This document shows, one piece after another, positions 8,170 through 17,142 of a stretch of DNA of 43,520 nucleotides (positions are counted from its first letter, which is position 1; each line of letters starts with the position of its first letter). The translations under genes and the position numbers were made by a program. This DNA comes from Halanaerobiales bacterium (GTDB lineage Bacteria; Bacillota; Halanaerobiia; Halanaerobiales; DTU029), in contig JAKSCG010000098.1 of NCBI GenBank assembly GCA_022360715.1, positions 1 to 43,520 on the forward strand, read 5' to 3'. The notes under the pieces are model-generated. The model saw nothing but the letters and a program-made list of their open reading frames with translations. It was not told where the DNA came from and did not search any database.

Positions 8170-9643
8170 TATTTTCCTCCCACCTAATTAATTTAAGATC
8201 ATTAACCGATATTTCCTCAAGGGGGTAAACAGGTCGCCGGACATTTTTATACGGCAACCTCTCCAAGAGCTGATATGTGTAACCGGGTGAAATCCCCAGC
8301 ATAACCCGCCGGGCATATGGTTTAAAATTAGGATCAAGATAGCCGCTCTTTAAGACAACAATTTGATAATCCCGGGGATCTAAGCCCAGGGCCAAGATAA
8401 ATTCCGGTTCAGTCAATACAATCTTTCTGGTCGAGATAATCAGATCAAGCCCGTTAAGATCAAGAACTGCTGCGGACAGGTCCCGATACGAGCCCAGACT
8501 TTTAATCTGACCGGTAAACTGGACCAACTTTTCCTGTATGATTGTATTTCCTGCTATTCTCCTTCCCAGATTTAAGGTAATTTCACTGTTAACCCCTTTT
8601 TCAACACATTTTTGATACGCCGTTTGATCGGCGATTACACAATAGAGGGTATCTTTTATACCGGCATGATACAAGTATTCTAAGGTATTGACAATATTCT
8701 GACTCCCCCCTGCCCCCGGGTTATCCCCGGAGTCGATTACAAAGACCGGATATTCTTTTTCCGCTTGCGCAATTTGAATCGCCTCTTCAAAGGGGTAAGC
8801 GCTAGTAGTAAAATTAAACTCTGCCCTCTTTTCAAAAAATTTAACGGCTAATTTTTTTGCTTCTAGTTCAGCCAGGGTACGGTCTCCACTGCTTACGACC
8901 AAAGCCGAACACTTATTAAACTCTACATCAACCCAAGGAAAACCGAGACAATATGATGAGGCCAGAATACCCGGTTTTTGATCGGTTTTGCTAATCTCCC
9001 CAAATAACTCCCGCATTGGTGATTTAGCGCTCTCCGATTTTTCACCGGAGACCAAAAACGGAATTTCAACCCCGGCAGTATATAGTTGATATTTATTGAT
9101 TAGCGAGTCATACAATATCTCGGCAGTTCTGGCACCGGTCTCGATCTTATCAACATGGGGGGCTGTACGGTAACTGACCAGAGCATTGGCACTTGCCAGC
9201 ATTTTCGCTGTAACCATCGCATGCATATCCAGCGCACAAGCAATCGTGATCTGATCACCGACCATCGTCCGGATTGCCCTTAAAAGATCACCCTCACCAT
9301 CACCAATCCCCTCCACTGTCATTGAACCATGTAAAGCCAGACAAATACCATCATAACTCCGGTCTATTCCCCCGATCTGCTCTAGCAAAAGCCCTTTTAT
9401 TCTCAGATAGGCTTCTTTAGTGACAATCCCCCCTTGGGAGGTAGGAAGAGCCACCACTGTAGGGATAATCTCAACCCCATAGCGGGAAAAAACCTTAATT
9501 ATCCCGGCCAGACTACTATTTTGATAGTAATCCGGCCGATTGAAGACCTCCGCTCCGACCAAAAGCCTGAACTGATCTAATGAGGTAAAATCAGGGTTAA
9601 AGGAATTAGATTCATGAATAACTAAACCAACGATAACTCTCAT
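8162..9643 (-). CDS. M81 family metallopeptidase (MlrC-like)
   Basis: A 493-residue protein of the M81 family, named after MlrC, which cleaves linearised microcystin. The N-terminal domain holds candidate metal ligands in GLVIHESNSFNP, in LALHGSMTVEGIGDGEGDLL and in ALDMHAMVT near residues 140-150. The C-terminal MlrC domain has DSGDNPGAGG near residue 300. Members hydrolyse small peptides or amide bonds; the substrate is unknown. It follows the two oligopeptide permease genes after 29 bases and overlaps cutC, so it probably processes what the transporter brings in. GGAGG precedes the ATG. Confidence 0.9.
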   Translation of the reverse strand: MRVIVGLVIHESNSFNPDFTSLDQFRLLVGAEVFNRPDYYQNSSLAGIIKVFSRYGVEIIPTVVALPTSQGGIVTKEAYLRIKGLLLEQIGGIDRSYDGICLALHGSMTVEGIGDGEGDLLRAIRTMVGDQITIACALDMHAMVTAKMLASANALVSYRTAPHVDKIETGARTAEILYDSLINKYQLYTAGVEIPFLVSGEKSESAKSPMRELFGEISKTDQKPGILASSYCLGFPWVDVEFNKCSALVVSSGDRTLAELEAKKLAVKFFEKRAEFNFTTSAYPFEEAIQIAQAEKEYPVFVIDSGDNPGAGGSQNIVNTLEYLYHAGIKDTLYCVIADQTAYQKCVEKGVNSEITLNLGRRIAGNTIIQEKLVQFTGQIKSLGSYRDLSAAVLDLNGLDLIISTRKIVLTEPEFILALGLDPRDYQIVVLKSGYLDPNFKPYARRVMLGISPGYTYQLLERLPYKNVRRPVYPLEEISVNDLKLIRWEENNE

Positions 9644-9672
9644 AACAACTGCCTCCTTTCAATAAAATTATC

Positions 9673-10524
9673 TTAAATCTTATTCTTTAACTTCGGGTCT
9701 AAAAGATCACGTAATCCATCACCCAACATGTTAAAGCTTAAAACAACGATTGCGATTGCGATCCCCGGAAAAAAAGAAAGATGGGGGGCAATCCCAATGA
9801 AGCTCCGCCCATTACTAATCATAGCACCCCACTCGGCGATTGGCGGCTGTACACCAAGTCCCAGAAAACTTAAGCTGGAAGCAGATAAGATCACCCCGCC
9901 AGCGGTCAGACTGGCTTGAACGATCAATGGAGCAAAAGCATTTTTGAGGATATGCCTAAAAATAATCCTTTTATTAGTGGCGCCTAAGGCTTTAGCTGCG
10001 CCAACATATTCAAGTTCTTTAATAGTCAGAGTAAGGTTTCTGGTTAACCGGCCATAAACCGGCACTGAAAAAATAGCAATTGCGATTAACATATTAAATA
10101 AGGAAGGCCCCAAAACACTAACAATTAATATCGCTAATAAGATTCCAGGAAAAGCAAATATTATGTCCAAACACCACATGATCAACTGGTCAACTCTACC
10201 CCCAAAAAATCCGGCGATTAATCCTAACGGAACTCCAATAATTAAAGATAAACTAACAGATACAAAAATCTCTAATAAGCTAACTCTAGCCCCATAAATA
10301 ACGCGTGACAAGATATCCCTGCCAAAATTATCGGTCCCAAACGGGTGGTTTTGATCTGGCGGGGCCAGGGTATTATTAAGGTCCTGTCGGTATGGATCAT
10401 AGGGGGCTAGCCAGGGAGCCAAAATTCCGGTGAAAATAAGGGCTAAAACCAGCATCCCTCCCAAAATAATTCCTTTCCTTTTTTTAATTATCTTGTTAAT
10501 TCGATATTTCTTAGGTAGATTCAT
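9673..10524 (-). CDS. Peptide/nickel ABC transporter permease, DppC type
   Basis: A 283-residue inner membrane permease of the DppC/OppC class. It has one N-terminal membrane segment, the family tag DPYRQDLNNTLAPPDQNHPFGTDNFGRD (residues about 50-78, quoted in parts: NHPFGTDNFGRD) and five more segments. The cytoplasmic ATPase-docking loop has EYVGAAKALGATNKRII. The ATG at 10522-10524 has GAGG 7 bases upstream, so I prefer it to the TTG one codon earlier. It pairs with the DppB-type permease 11 bases upstream. No DppD or DppF ATPase genes are in this cluster, so the transporter must borrow ATPases encoded elsewhere. Confidence 0.9.
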   Translation of the reverse strand: MNLPKKYRINKIIKKRKGIILGGMLVLALIFTGILAPWLAPYDPYRQDLNNTLAPPDQNHPFGTDNFGRDILSRVIYGARVSLLEIFVSVSLSLIIGVPLGLIAGFFGGRVDQLIMWCLDIIFAFPGILLAILIVSVLGPSLFNMLIAIAIFSVPVYGRLTRNLTLTIKELEYVGAAKALGATNKRIIFRHILKNAFAPLIVQASLTAGGVILSASSLSFLGLGVQPPIAEWGAMISNGRSFIGIAPHLSFFPGIAIAIVVLSFNMLGDGLRDLLDPKLKNKI

Positions 10525-10535
10525 CAATTCACCTC

Positions 10536-11456
10536 TTAATCGAACTTAAGGCGGGGATTTATTTGGGTTATCAACAGGTCTACGACAAAATTTACCGTAA
10601 CAACAGAGGTAACAGACAATAGAACACTTCCCTGGATTAATGGATAATCTCGATAACGTACTGCATCGACCAGTAATCTTCCTAATCCTGGCCAGTTAAA
10701 GACTGTTTCCGTTACAACCGCCCCGGCTAATAAAACTCCAAAATGCAAACCAATAACTGTCACAATTGGAATCAAAGCATTTCTTAAAGCATGTTTAATA
10801 TATACCTTAAACTCATTTAACCCTTTAGCTCGGGCAGTTTTAATATAATCCTGTCGGATAACTTCTAACATGCTGGACCGACTCATCCGAGCGATCAAAG
10901 CAGTTGGATACCAGGCCAGAGACAGTGCCGGTAATATAAAGTGTTTCCAGGAACCTGTTCCCAGCAAAGGTAACCAGCCGAGTTTAACCGCAAACAGATT
11001 CATTCCCATCAAAGCAACCCAGAAGTTAGCGGTTGATGCCCCAAGAATAGCCAAAAACATTACAACCTGATCAATCCAGGAGTATTGATAAATAGCTGCT
11101 AAAATACCGGCAATTACCCCGATCAAAACAGCAATCACATAACTGACTATCACTAACTTAAAGGTGTTTGGGAAGCTCTTCCCCAGGATACTAATAACTG
11201 TTTTTTCTGATCGAATCGAAACCCCTAAGTCACCCTTAACTGCATTTTTCAAAAATTTCCCATATTGAACAAAAAAGTGCTGATTCAAGCCTAATCGCTC
11301 TCTCATCTGTTCAACTGCTTCCTGAGTGGCTTGTTTACCAGCCATTAAGCGGGCCGGATCACCCGGAATAAATCTCAGCACAGCAAATATGATCAATGAA
11401 ACTGTTATAATAACCAAGGGAAATACCAATAATTTTTTTATTATATAATGAATCAA
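10536..11456 (-). CDS. Peptide/nickel ABC transporter permease, DppB type
   Basis: A permease of the DppB/OppB class, six membrane segments, with FIPGDPARLMAG after the first and the ATPase-docking motif YIKTARAKGLNE in the fourth loop. The TTG at 11454-11456 is preferred because AAGGGGGAA lies about 8 bases upstream and the product then starts right before the first membrane helix (306 residues, normal for the family). The open frame continues 22 codons upstream without family sequence. A strong hairpin separates it from the substrate-binding protein gene, probably lowering permease expression relative to the binding protein. Confidence 0.88.
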   Translation of the reverse strand: MIHYIIKKLLVFPLVIITVSLIIFAVLRFIPGDPARLMAGKQATQEAVEQMRERLGLNQHFFVQYGKFLKNAVKGDLGVSIRSEKTVISILGKSFPNTFKLVIVSYVIAVLIGVIAGILAAIYQYSWIDQVVMFLAILGASTANFWVALMGMNLFAVKLGWLPLLGTGSWKHFILPALSLAWYPTALIARMSRSSMLEVIRQDYIKTARAKGLNEFKVYIKHALRNALIPIVTVIGLHFGVLLAGAVVTETVFNWPGLGRLLVDAVRYRDYPLIQGSVLLSVTSVVTVNFVVDLLITQINPRLKFD

Positions 11457-11524
11457 TACATCTTCCCCCTTTTTCGCAAGCAAACAGCCACCTTTATCAA
11501 GATTGTGTACATCGAAGAACAAGA

Positions 11525-11558
11525 AAAATTACCTTCAGAGGGGAACTCCCTCTGAAGG
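11525..11558 (-). terminator. Hairpin between binding protein and permease genes
   Basis: An 11-bp perfect stem (arms 11532-11542 and 11548-11558, 5-base loop) directly follows the binding-protein stop codon; the minus-strand RNA continues with UAAUUUUUCUU. It is best seen as a partial terminator or 3' stabiliser that leaves more mRNA for the binding protein than for the permeases. Confidence 0.65.
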
Positions 11559-11582
11559 ATATTCGGCTTAGAGCAGGTTTAC

Positions 11583-13100
11583 TTACTCGAAAAAGGCTTC
11601 ATTCAGCACAATTTGGTTATTCCCCATAATCCAGACACCTTGAATGTTACTCCTCACACCAGCCAATTTCTTAGCATAATAAAACGAGATATGTGCACCC
11701 TCATTATGAATAATTTTTTGAGCTTTACTATAAATTTCTTTGCGTTTTTCCGGATCAACGGTTATTGCACCCTCATTTAGTAATTGATCTACTTCTAGGT
11801 TGGAGTAAAAACCTAAATTTGCACCTGCTGGCGGGAAAGAAGCAGTATGGAATAAAGGCTTAAGGAATGTATCGGCATCAAGCGCCCCTGATGCCCAGGA
11901 TGCAATGACACTATATCCCTTATTATCTCCTTTTGCCGTAAAAACTTGATCAGCCCAATGGGCATATTCCATTTTGTAAATTTTTACATCAATACCAAGC
12001 TCACTCCACATACCCTGTAAAGCTTCAGCGTAACTTGTCTCTGCCTCCTGAACTGCAATCGGAACTTCAAAACCATCAACATAGCCGGCTTCTCTTAATA
12101 ACTCTTTAGCTTTGGCTGGATCAAATGGATAGGCTTCACAAGCAGGGTCATACCCAAAAGAGATTGGTCCCATTGGAGAATTTGCTATTTTACCATAACC
12201 CCTGGCAATGGCTTTAATTAAACCGTTTCGGTCGGTAGCATAGTTTAAAGCCTGACGAACTTTTACGTTGTCTAACGGTTTATGTAGGGTATTTAAGGAT
12301 AACCAAAAAGTCTGATCAGTCTCAGTTTCCATTACCTTAATTTTAGGTGATTTCTTTAAGCTATTAGCATAAGCCGGAGGTAATGGATAAATAACATCAG
12401 CCTCTCCAGTCTGTAAAGCCATGACTAATACGGATTTTTCTGGTGACCATTTCCATTTTAACTGGTCAACTTGAGGAATTCCTCCCCAGTAATCATTATT
12501 TTTTTCGGTCAGAACATGTTCCCCGGTTACCCATTCAACAAATTTAAATGGACCTGTACCAATAACATTTTTAGCTAAAGAAATTCCATCATCCAGTGCT
12601 TTAGGGCTGATAATGGAAGCACTCCCCATCGAAACCAGCCGGTCAAAAGAGGGATAAGTCGCTTTTAAGTAAAATTTAACCTGATAATCATTAACTACTT
12701 CAATTTTACTAATAACTGGAGCAAAACGACCTCTTGTAGCCAAACCGTTATTAGGGTCAAGCAGTCTTTCAAAAGACTTCTTAACTGCCTCAGCCGTGAA
12801 ATCTTCGCCATCATGAAAAACTACTCCTCTTCGCAACTCAAAAGTCCAGGTTTTTCCATCATTTGTAGCCTGCCAGTCAGTTGCAAGTCCGGGTACTATC
12901 TTCATCTCATAATCAAATTTTGTTAAACACTCATACATTGAATTAAGTACTGCCGCAGTATAACCAGCAGTATGATTAGATGGATCCATGGTTAGTGGTG
13001 CCTCTGTCTGCATTACGGTTAGAGTTGAAGCGAGTGCCGGAAAAACCACAACCATTAACCCAAAGACAAAAACAAAAACTAAATTCCTACTTACCTTCAC
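11583..13100 (-). CDS. Peptide ABC transporter substrate-binding protein (family 5)
   Basis: Secreted binding protein of the DppA/OppA family, about 505 residues. The GTG at 13098-13100 is chosen because AAAGGAG lies 8 bases upstream. It gives a clean signal peptide (basic start, hydrophobic core, cleavage after FPALA). There is no cysteine at the cleavage site, so it is not a lipoprotein and would be free in a periplasm. Family signatures are LATDWQATNDGKTWTFELR near residue 85, FHDGEDFTAEAVKKSFERL and VIGTGPFKFVEW. It heads the transporter genes and lies 143 bases downstream of the ROK regulator gene, with an AT-rich palindrome between. Confidence 0.9.
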   Translation of the reverse strand: MKVSRNLVFVFVFGLMVVVFPALASTLTVMQTEAPLTMDPSNHTAGYTAAVLNSMYECLTKFDYEMKIVPGLATDWQATNDGKTWTFELRRGVVFHDGEDFTAEAVKKSFERLLDPNNGLATRGRFAPVISKIEVVNDYQVKFYLKATYPSFDRLVSMGSASIISPKALDDGISLAKNVIGTGPFKFVEWVTGEHVLTEKNNDYWGGIPQVDQLKWKWSPEKSVLVMALQTGEADVIYPLPPAYANSLKKSPKIKVMETETDQTFWLSLNTLHKPLDNVKVRQALNYATDRNGLIKAIARGYGKIANSPMGPISFGYDPACEAYPFDPAKAKELLREAGYVDGFEVPIAVQEAETSYAEALQGMWSELGIDVKIYKMEYAHWADQVFTAKGDNKGYSVIASWASGALDADTFLKPLFHTASFPPAGANLGFYSNLEVDQLLNEGAITVDPEKRKEIYSKAQKIIHNEGAHISFYYAKKLAGVRSNIQGVWIMGNNQIVLNEAFFE

Positions 13101-13208
13101 TTTTAACACTCCTTTTAGTTTTACTGAATATCCATTAACCTTACTGCTAATTTTACTGCTGATCAACCCCTTTCTCCAACATAATTATTTTTTGCTGAGG
13201 AATAATTA

Positions 13209-13237
13209 ATTATAAAAATACCTTAATTATAATTAAA
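13209..13237 (-). promoter_or_regulatory. Promoter candidate of the peptide transporter operon
   Basis: TATAAT (13209-13214) lies 17 bases from TTTAAT (13232-13237) on the minus strand. The -10 is perfect, the -35 weak. The palindrome at 13223-13236 covers the spacer and -35, a good place for a repressor. Confidence 0.35.
13223..13236. promoter_or_regulatory. 14-bp palindrome, candidate ROK operator
   Basis: TTAATTATAATTAA is a perfect palindrome in the gap between the ROK regulator and the binding-protein gene. ROK repressors of the NagC/XylR kind bind AT-rich inverted repeats. The low complexity of the site means it could be chance, so the assignment rests mainly on position. Confidence 0.4.
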
Positions 13238-13242
13238 TTTGA

Positions 13243-14451
13243 TCACAAGTTGCGCCAAAAATCGATGCTATTTAAGAAATTGTTAATGACCACCGCCGCC
13301 GCTCCCCAGGCCCAGGAAAAACTGGACCAATTCTTAAAAATGACCTCTTTCTTGAATTCAACCGGTAAGGTTAACCGGTCTCCATAAACATTGAGTATCT
13401 TTTGCTGGCTCTCGCGATCAAACTGAAAGTTTGAGCTAATAATAATTTGCGCCGGATCATAGGTTTCGGTTATCAATTTGAGCAGCAAAGCGGTCGTAAC
13501 AGCAACCCGATTAAGGATGCTCAGCCCATTTCCCGGTTTAGACCGGTCTTGCAACCACAATAAAGGTTGCTCAGCAAAGCCGGTTTTTCCAGGAAATAGC
13601 TTAGCAATTTGCTTGCTTATCCCTTTTTTCGAGATCAGCTGTGAGACACAGGCGAGTTGACCACAATAACACTGCTCTTTATCCAGCTGATCCCGGTCGG
13701 TAAAATTAAGGATATGAGAAATTTCCCCGGCTCCCCCCTGAACACCACTATAAATCTGGCCATTAATGATCAAACCCAGCCCGAGACCATTCCCCACCAT
13801 CAAAACCGCCAGTGAGCTTTTTTGTTCGCCTTTTTCCAAATTCATATATTCAGCCAGGGCTAAGGCATTAACATCACGCTCAATAATAATTGGCAGGTCG
13901 ATCTGCTCACTCAACAAAGAAACAAGCGGGATCTTATGCCAGTTCAAGCGTTCGGAATATGTACAGTGACCGGTTTGAGGAGCAATGACCCCGGAAAGAC
14001 TCACTCCCAGACCGATCAACCGTGCAGTTGGTTCCAGTTTGGTGCTTAAGGTTGCTACCCCTTCACTAATAACCTTCGTAACGGCCGCAGGAGCAAAACT
14101 ATCAAAACTGAGTTTAATCCGATTAATATATTCCCCCTGCAAATTAAACGAGACCAGATCTACGCTATTATCCCCGGAAAGATGGAGACCAAGAACATAC
14201 CAGCAGCGGGAATTAATTGCCAGGGGTAAGCGCGGTCGGCCCACACTCCGCTGCTGATAATTCTGTTTTTCGATTAAAAGCCGCTTGTTGAGTAAGTCTT
14301 TAACGATGGAAGTAACTGCCGAAGAACTTAAGTCGGTAAGACGCGTCAGATCAGAACGCGAAGCCGTTTGAACCTGATAAAGGGTTCTTAACAGGAGTAA
14401 AGTGTTTAATTTTCGCATTGTTGACATGTCATTAGCTTGGCTTTTAGTCAA
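13243..14451 (-). CDS. ROK family transcriptional regulator
   Basis: A 402-residue NagC/XylR-like regulator. Residues about 15-75 form a winged helix (LRTLYQVQTASRSDLTRLTD, SSSAVTSIVKDLL). The ROK sugar-kinase-like domain follows with VGNGLGLGLIINGQIYSG and GAGEISH. The zinc motif CYCGQLACVSQ has its three cysteines near residue 260. Whether it still binds or phosphorylates a sugar is unknown; most regulators of this class bind a sugar as inducer. The start is a TTG at 14449-14451 with GGAGG 9 bases upstream. It sits directly upstream of the peptide transporter genes and probably controls them. A TTAAC/GTTAA inverted repeat overlaps its own -10 region, which would fit autoregulation. Confidence 0.92.
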   Translation of the reverse strand: MTKSQANDMSTMRKLNTLLLLRTLYQVQTASRSDLTRLTDLSSSAVTSIVKDLLNKRLLIEKQNYQQRSVGRPRLPLAINSRCWYVLGLHLSGDNSVDLVSFNLQGEYINRIKLSFDSFAPAAVTKVISEGVATLSTKLEPTARLIGLGVSLSGVIAPQTGHCTYSERLNWHKIPLVSLLSEQIDLPIIIERDVNALALAEYMNLEKGEQKSSLAVLMVGNGLGLGLIINGQIYSGVQGGAGEISHILNFTDRDQLDKEQCYCGQLACVSQLISKKGISKQIAKLFPGKTGFAEQPLLWLQDRSKPGNGLSILNRVAVTTALLLKLITETYDPAQIIISSNFQFDRESQQKILNVYGDRLTLPVEFKKEVIFKNWSSFSWAWGAAAVVINNFLNSIDFWRNL

Positions 14452-14485
14452 TTATTTTTTCCTCCAAAAAAATTAATTCTATTTA

Positions 14486-14514
14486 ACGATAACACAGTTA
14501 AAGACAGATTGCAA
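14486..14514 (-). promoter_or_regulatory. Promoter candidate of the ROK regulator gene
   Basis: TTGCAA (14509-14514) and TATCGT (14486-14491) are 17 bases apart, each with four matches to the sigma-A boxes. Confidence 0.35.
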
Positions 14515-14546
14515 GAATTTTAATAACAATTCAGAATCCCAACGAT

Positions 14547-15455
14547 TTATAGCCAGTAATGCTCTAACCAGCGTTTTACTCCGGTCAGATCAAGTTTAGT
14601 GGCCAACGTTTGCAAATAGGGGATGGCATTATAGTCATCCAAGGTAATATTATATGGTAAAACCGGGTTATAGCGGTAATAATGGTTACCGATCAACTTT
14701 CGGCTTAACATAATATCAAGATGGGTATTACCTTCACTAAGAGCCAACAGCAATGGTAAAGGGGGATTGGCATTTAAGATCCACTGCAATCCACCCCATT
14801 TCACGGTATTGGCACACTTCTTATATCTGGTTTGACCTGTTCCTAACGACAAAAGCCGGATATTTTCGATTTTCTGCCGCCCGCTCTTTTGATCAACGGC
14901 AAACCCAAGGGCTAAGGTTCCAGGGTTATTGGCCACAATACCCCCGTCAACACAGGTATTATATGCCGGAAAATAAACAGGGGCAGCACTACTGGCCATA
15001 CAGGCATCAACAACCGAAGTATTACCGCTATCCGAACCGGGAAAATTATTAAAAAAAACCGGACACCAGCTATCCTGTTCAGGCGAACAGCTGATTGTTT
15101 TAAAGGAAGGAATCAAAACATATCTCTTTAACTGATTTAGTTTGAGTTGAGGAGTAAAAAAATCAAGCAGTGTTCGCCGTAGTTTGGCATTATTGTATTT
15201 GGGGTTTAATAAACCCAGTCTTTTCGGACTAAAAATATGGCGGCAAGTCTCCCTGGAATAAAGGTTAAAAACTTCTTCAACTGAAAAACCGGCAGCCAGT
15301 CCCAGGGCAATAAATGAACCGGTCGATGTTCCGGCAAAGAATTTCACCGAGTTAAGAAGGGAGGGTTGCCAATCAATCAACCTTTTTACAATACTAACGG
15401 TCAAAACACCCCTGATTCCACCACCATCAAAAGACATAATTCGGAATCTACCCAT
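14547..15455 (-). CDS. Patatin-like phospholipase
   Basis: A patatin-family serine hydrolase of about 302 residues. It has the oxyanion-hole motif DGGGIRG at residues 10-16, the nucleophile elbow GTSTG with Ser44, and the catalytic aspartate in the DGGIVANNP motif near residue 170, which completes the Ser-Asp dyad. Such enzymes release fatty acids from membrane lipids; some serve lipid turnover, others act as toxins or defence effectors. No secretion signal is seen, so it should act inside the cell. The ATG at 15453-15455 has GGAG 9 bases upstream; an ATG seven codons earlier lacks a good site. It lies alone downstream of a terminator and upstream of the ROK gene. Confidence 0.88.
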   Translation of the reverse strand: MGRFRIMSFDGGGIRGVLTVSIVKRLIDWQPSLLNSVKFFAGTSTGSFIALGLAAGFSVEEVFNLYSRETCRHIFSPKRLGLLNPKYNNAKLRRTLLDFFTPQLKLNQLKRYVLIPSFKTISCSPEQDSWCPVFFNNFPGSDSGNTSVVDACMASSAAPVYFPAYNTCVDGGIVANNPGTLALGFAVDQKSGRQKIENIRLLSLGTGQTRYKKCANTVKWGGLQWILNANPPLPLLLALSEGNTHLDIMLSRKLIGNHYYRYNPVLPYNITLDDYNAIPYLQTLATKLDLTGVKRWLEHYWL

Positions 15456-15569
15456 CTCTTCACACTCCAAAAACATATTTCAGTTAGCTCTTCCAAAGCT
15501 CACTTTATGATATGTTCCGGGAGGATAAAGGGTGTAAGATCAGGGGTATATTTTCTTTGTGGAGATACG

Positions 15570-15595
15570 AAAAAAGGGTTAACAAAGGCTAACCC
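15570..15595 (-). terminator. Terminator of the threonine/aspartate operon
   Basis: The minus-strand RNA has GGGUUAG and UUAACCC arms (7 bp, one G-U) around a 6-base loop, followed by UUUUUU. It starts 3 bases past the stop codon of the small membrane protein gene. Confidence 0.75.
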
Positions 15596-15597
15596 GT

Positions 15598-15819
15598 TCA
15601 TCGATCTCCCTTTTTTCTTTTAAAAAAGACAAAAGCCAAAATGATTACCACGACCAATACCGGCGGAGAAGCAACTACCATTATAGTACTAAATATAATT
15701 GAGAGGACGGTAGCGACTACCCCAAATACTGCTCCCAGTACTCCGACAATGAGCGGGAAGATAAGGCTAATCACCCCGAAAACTACTAAAATTGCAATTA
15801 CTGCCATTATAAGATCCAT
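15598..15819 (-). CDS. Small hydrophobic membrane protein, unknown
   Basis: A 73-residue, very hydrophobic protein with two or three membrane segments (about 4-24, 27-47 and 50-67) and a basic tail FFKRKKGDR, which predicts a cytoplasmic C-terminus. AAGGGAG precedes the ATG. It follows aspB by 14 bases and is directly followed by the terminator, so it is the last gene of the amino acid operon. I do not recognise a family; a helper of transport or membrane stress is possible but not shown by the sequence. Confidence 0.65.
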   Translation of the reverse strand: MDLIMAVIAILVVFGVISLIFPLIVGVLGAVFGVVATVLSIIFSTIMVVASPPVLVVVIILAFVFFKRKKGDR

Positions 15820-15833
15820 CTTTTCTCCCTTGT

Positions 15834-17036
15834 TTAGACAATTTCCTTGACAAAACTCTCAATCCGTTTTAAGCCCTTTTCGATATTATCCATCGAAGTT
15901 GCGTAAGATAAACGAATCAAGTGATCGGCTCCGAAGGCTATACCCGGAACAACTGCTACTTTCTCCGCTTTCAGGAGTAAGTTGGCAAAGTCGATCGAAC
16001 CATCAATTCTTTGGCCCTGATATTTTTTAGCCAGTAGGTCCTGAATGTTGAGCATTACATAAAAAGCCCCACCGGGTTTTAAACAGGAAAGCCCTGCCAT
16101 TAAATTAAGCTGCTCGACCATATAATCCCTTCTCTTGGCAAATTGCTCAACCATTTTAGCAACAGTCTCATCTGAAGCAGGATGGGTCAGGGCCGCCACA
16201 CTGGCATACTGGGCAATTGAGTTGGGATTAGAGGTGGCATGACTTTGCAGGTTGGACATGACCGATATTACTGCTTCCGGTCCGGCGGCATAGCCAATTC
16301 GCCATCCGGTCATGGCAAAGGTTTTAGATACACCATTAACCAGGATCGTCCTGTCTTGGACCTCTTTACCCAGGCTGGCCAGACTAATATGTTCCAGTCC
16401 GTCATAGACCAGCTTTTCATAAACCTCGTCCGATACCAGGTAAAGGTCATGCTCGACGGCCAACTCGGCAATCCGTTCTAATTCTGCCCGGTTATAAACA
16501 GAACCGTTGGGATTACTAGGGCTGTTAATTAATATTGCTTTAGTTGAAGCAGTAATCGCCTTTTCCAGATCAGCCATTTTCATTTTTAAGTCATTTTGCT
16601 CACTGGCCTCTACAAATACCGGTTTTCCGCCCCCCATTTTAACAAGCTCGGGGTATGATACCCAGTAAGGAGATTGAATAATTACTTGATCACCGGGGTT
16701 GAGGATAGCTTGAAAGGCATTATAAAGAGAGTGTTTAGCCCCATTAGAAATAATAATTTCTTCCTGCCGATAATCCAGACCATGATCGCTCTTTAACTTC
16801 CGGCAGACTGCCTCCCTTAGTTCTTTTATGCCGGCAGCGGCGGTATAGCGGGTCTTTCCGCTATCCAGGGCCTCTTTTGCCGCCGCAATGATAAATGATG
16901 GAGTAGGAAAGTCCGGTTCCCCTACCCCAAACCCGATCACATCAAGCCCGTCTGCCTTCATTTCTTTGGCCTTAGCGCTAATGGCCAGAGTTAAAGACTT
17001 ACTGATTGACAAATGTTTTCTGGAAAGTTCCATCAT
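15834..17036 (-). CDS. Pyridoxal phosphate-dependent aspartate aminotransferase
   Basis: A class I aminotransferase of 400 residues, of the aspartate/prephenate type common in Bacillota. Visible are GFGVGEPDFPTP near residue 40, SPSNPNGSVY near 170, the PLP lysine in NGVSKTFAMTGWRIGYAAG near 235, and the substrate-arginine segment HLIRLSYATSMDNIEKG near the end. It makes aspartate from oxaloacetate, the feedstock of the threonine and lysine pathway encoded upstream. Two ATGs (17034-17036 and 17031-17033) follow the GGAGG at 5 and 8 bases; I give the first, the second is equally good. It lies 106 bases downstream of lysC. Confidence 0.93.
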   Translation of the reverse strand: MMELSRKHLSISKSLTLAISAKAKEMKADGLDVIGFGVGEPDFPTPSFIIAAAKEALDSGKTRYTAAAGIKELREAVCRKLKSDHGLDYRQEEIIISNGAKHSLYNAFQAILNPGDQVIIQSPYWVSYPELVKMGGGKPVFVEASEQNDLKMKMADLEKAITASTKAILINSPSNPNGSVYNRAELERIAELAVEHDLYLVSDEVYEKLVYDGLEHISLASLGKEVQDRTILVNGVSKTFAMTGWRIGYAAGPEAVISVMSNLQSHATSNPNSIAQYASVAALTHPASDETVAKMVEQFAKRRDYMVEQLNLMAGLSCLKPGGAFYVMLNIQDLLAKKYQGQRIDGSIDFANLLLKAEKVAVVPGIAFGADHLIRLSYATSMDNIEKGLKRIESFVKEIV

Positions 17037-17047
17037 TTGCACCTCCG

Positions 17048-17131
17048 TTATTATCCTGCTCGCCTAAACCGAGTTTTTTTAAAAACCATCTTTAAATATT
17101 TCGATAATAACCGATTATTATCCTGCTTGCC
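17048..17131. repeat. Short direct repeat pair between lysC and the aminotransferase gene
   Basis: TTATTATCCTGCTCGCC (17048-17064) and TTATTATCCTGCTTGCC (17115-17131) match at 16 of 17 bases, 67 bases apart. Both are preceded by CCG or CCGA. One copy lies next to the aminotransferase ribosome binding site, the other just past the lysC stop. This suggests a local duplication or a paired regulator site. Confidence 0.55.
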
Positions 17132-17142
17132 GGGGAAAAATA

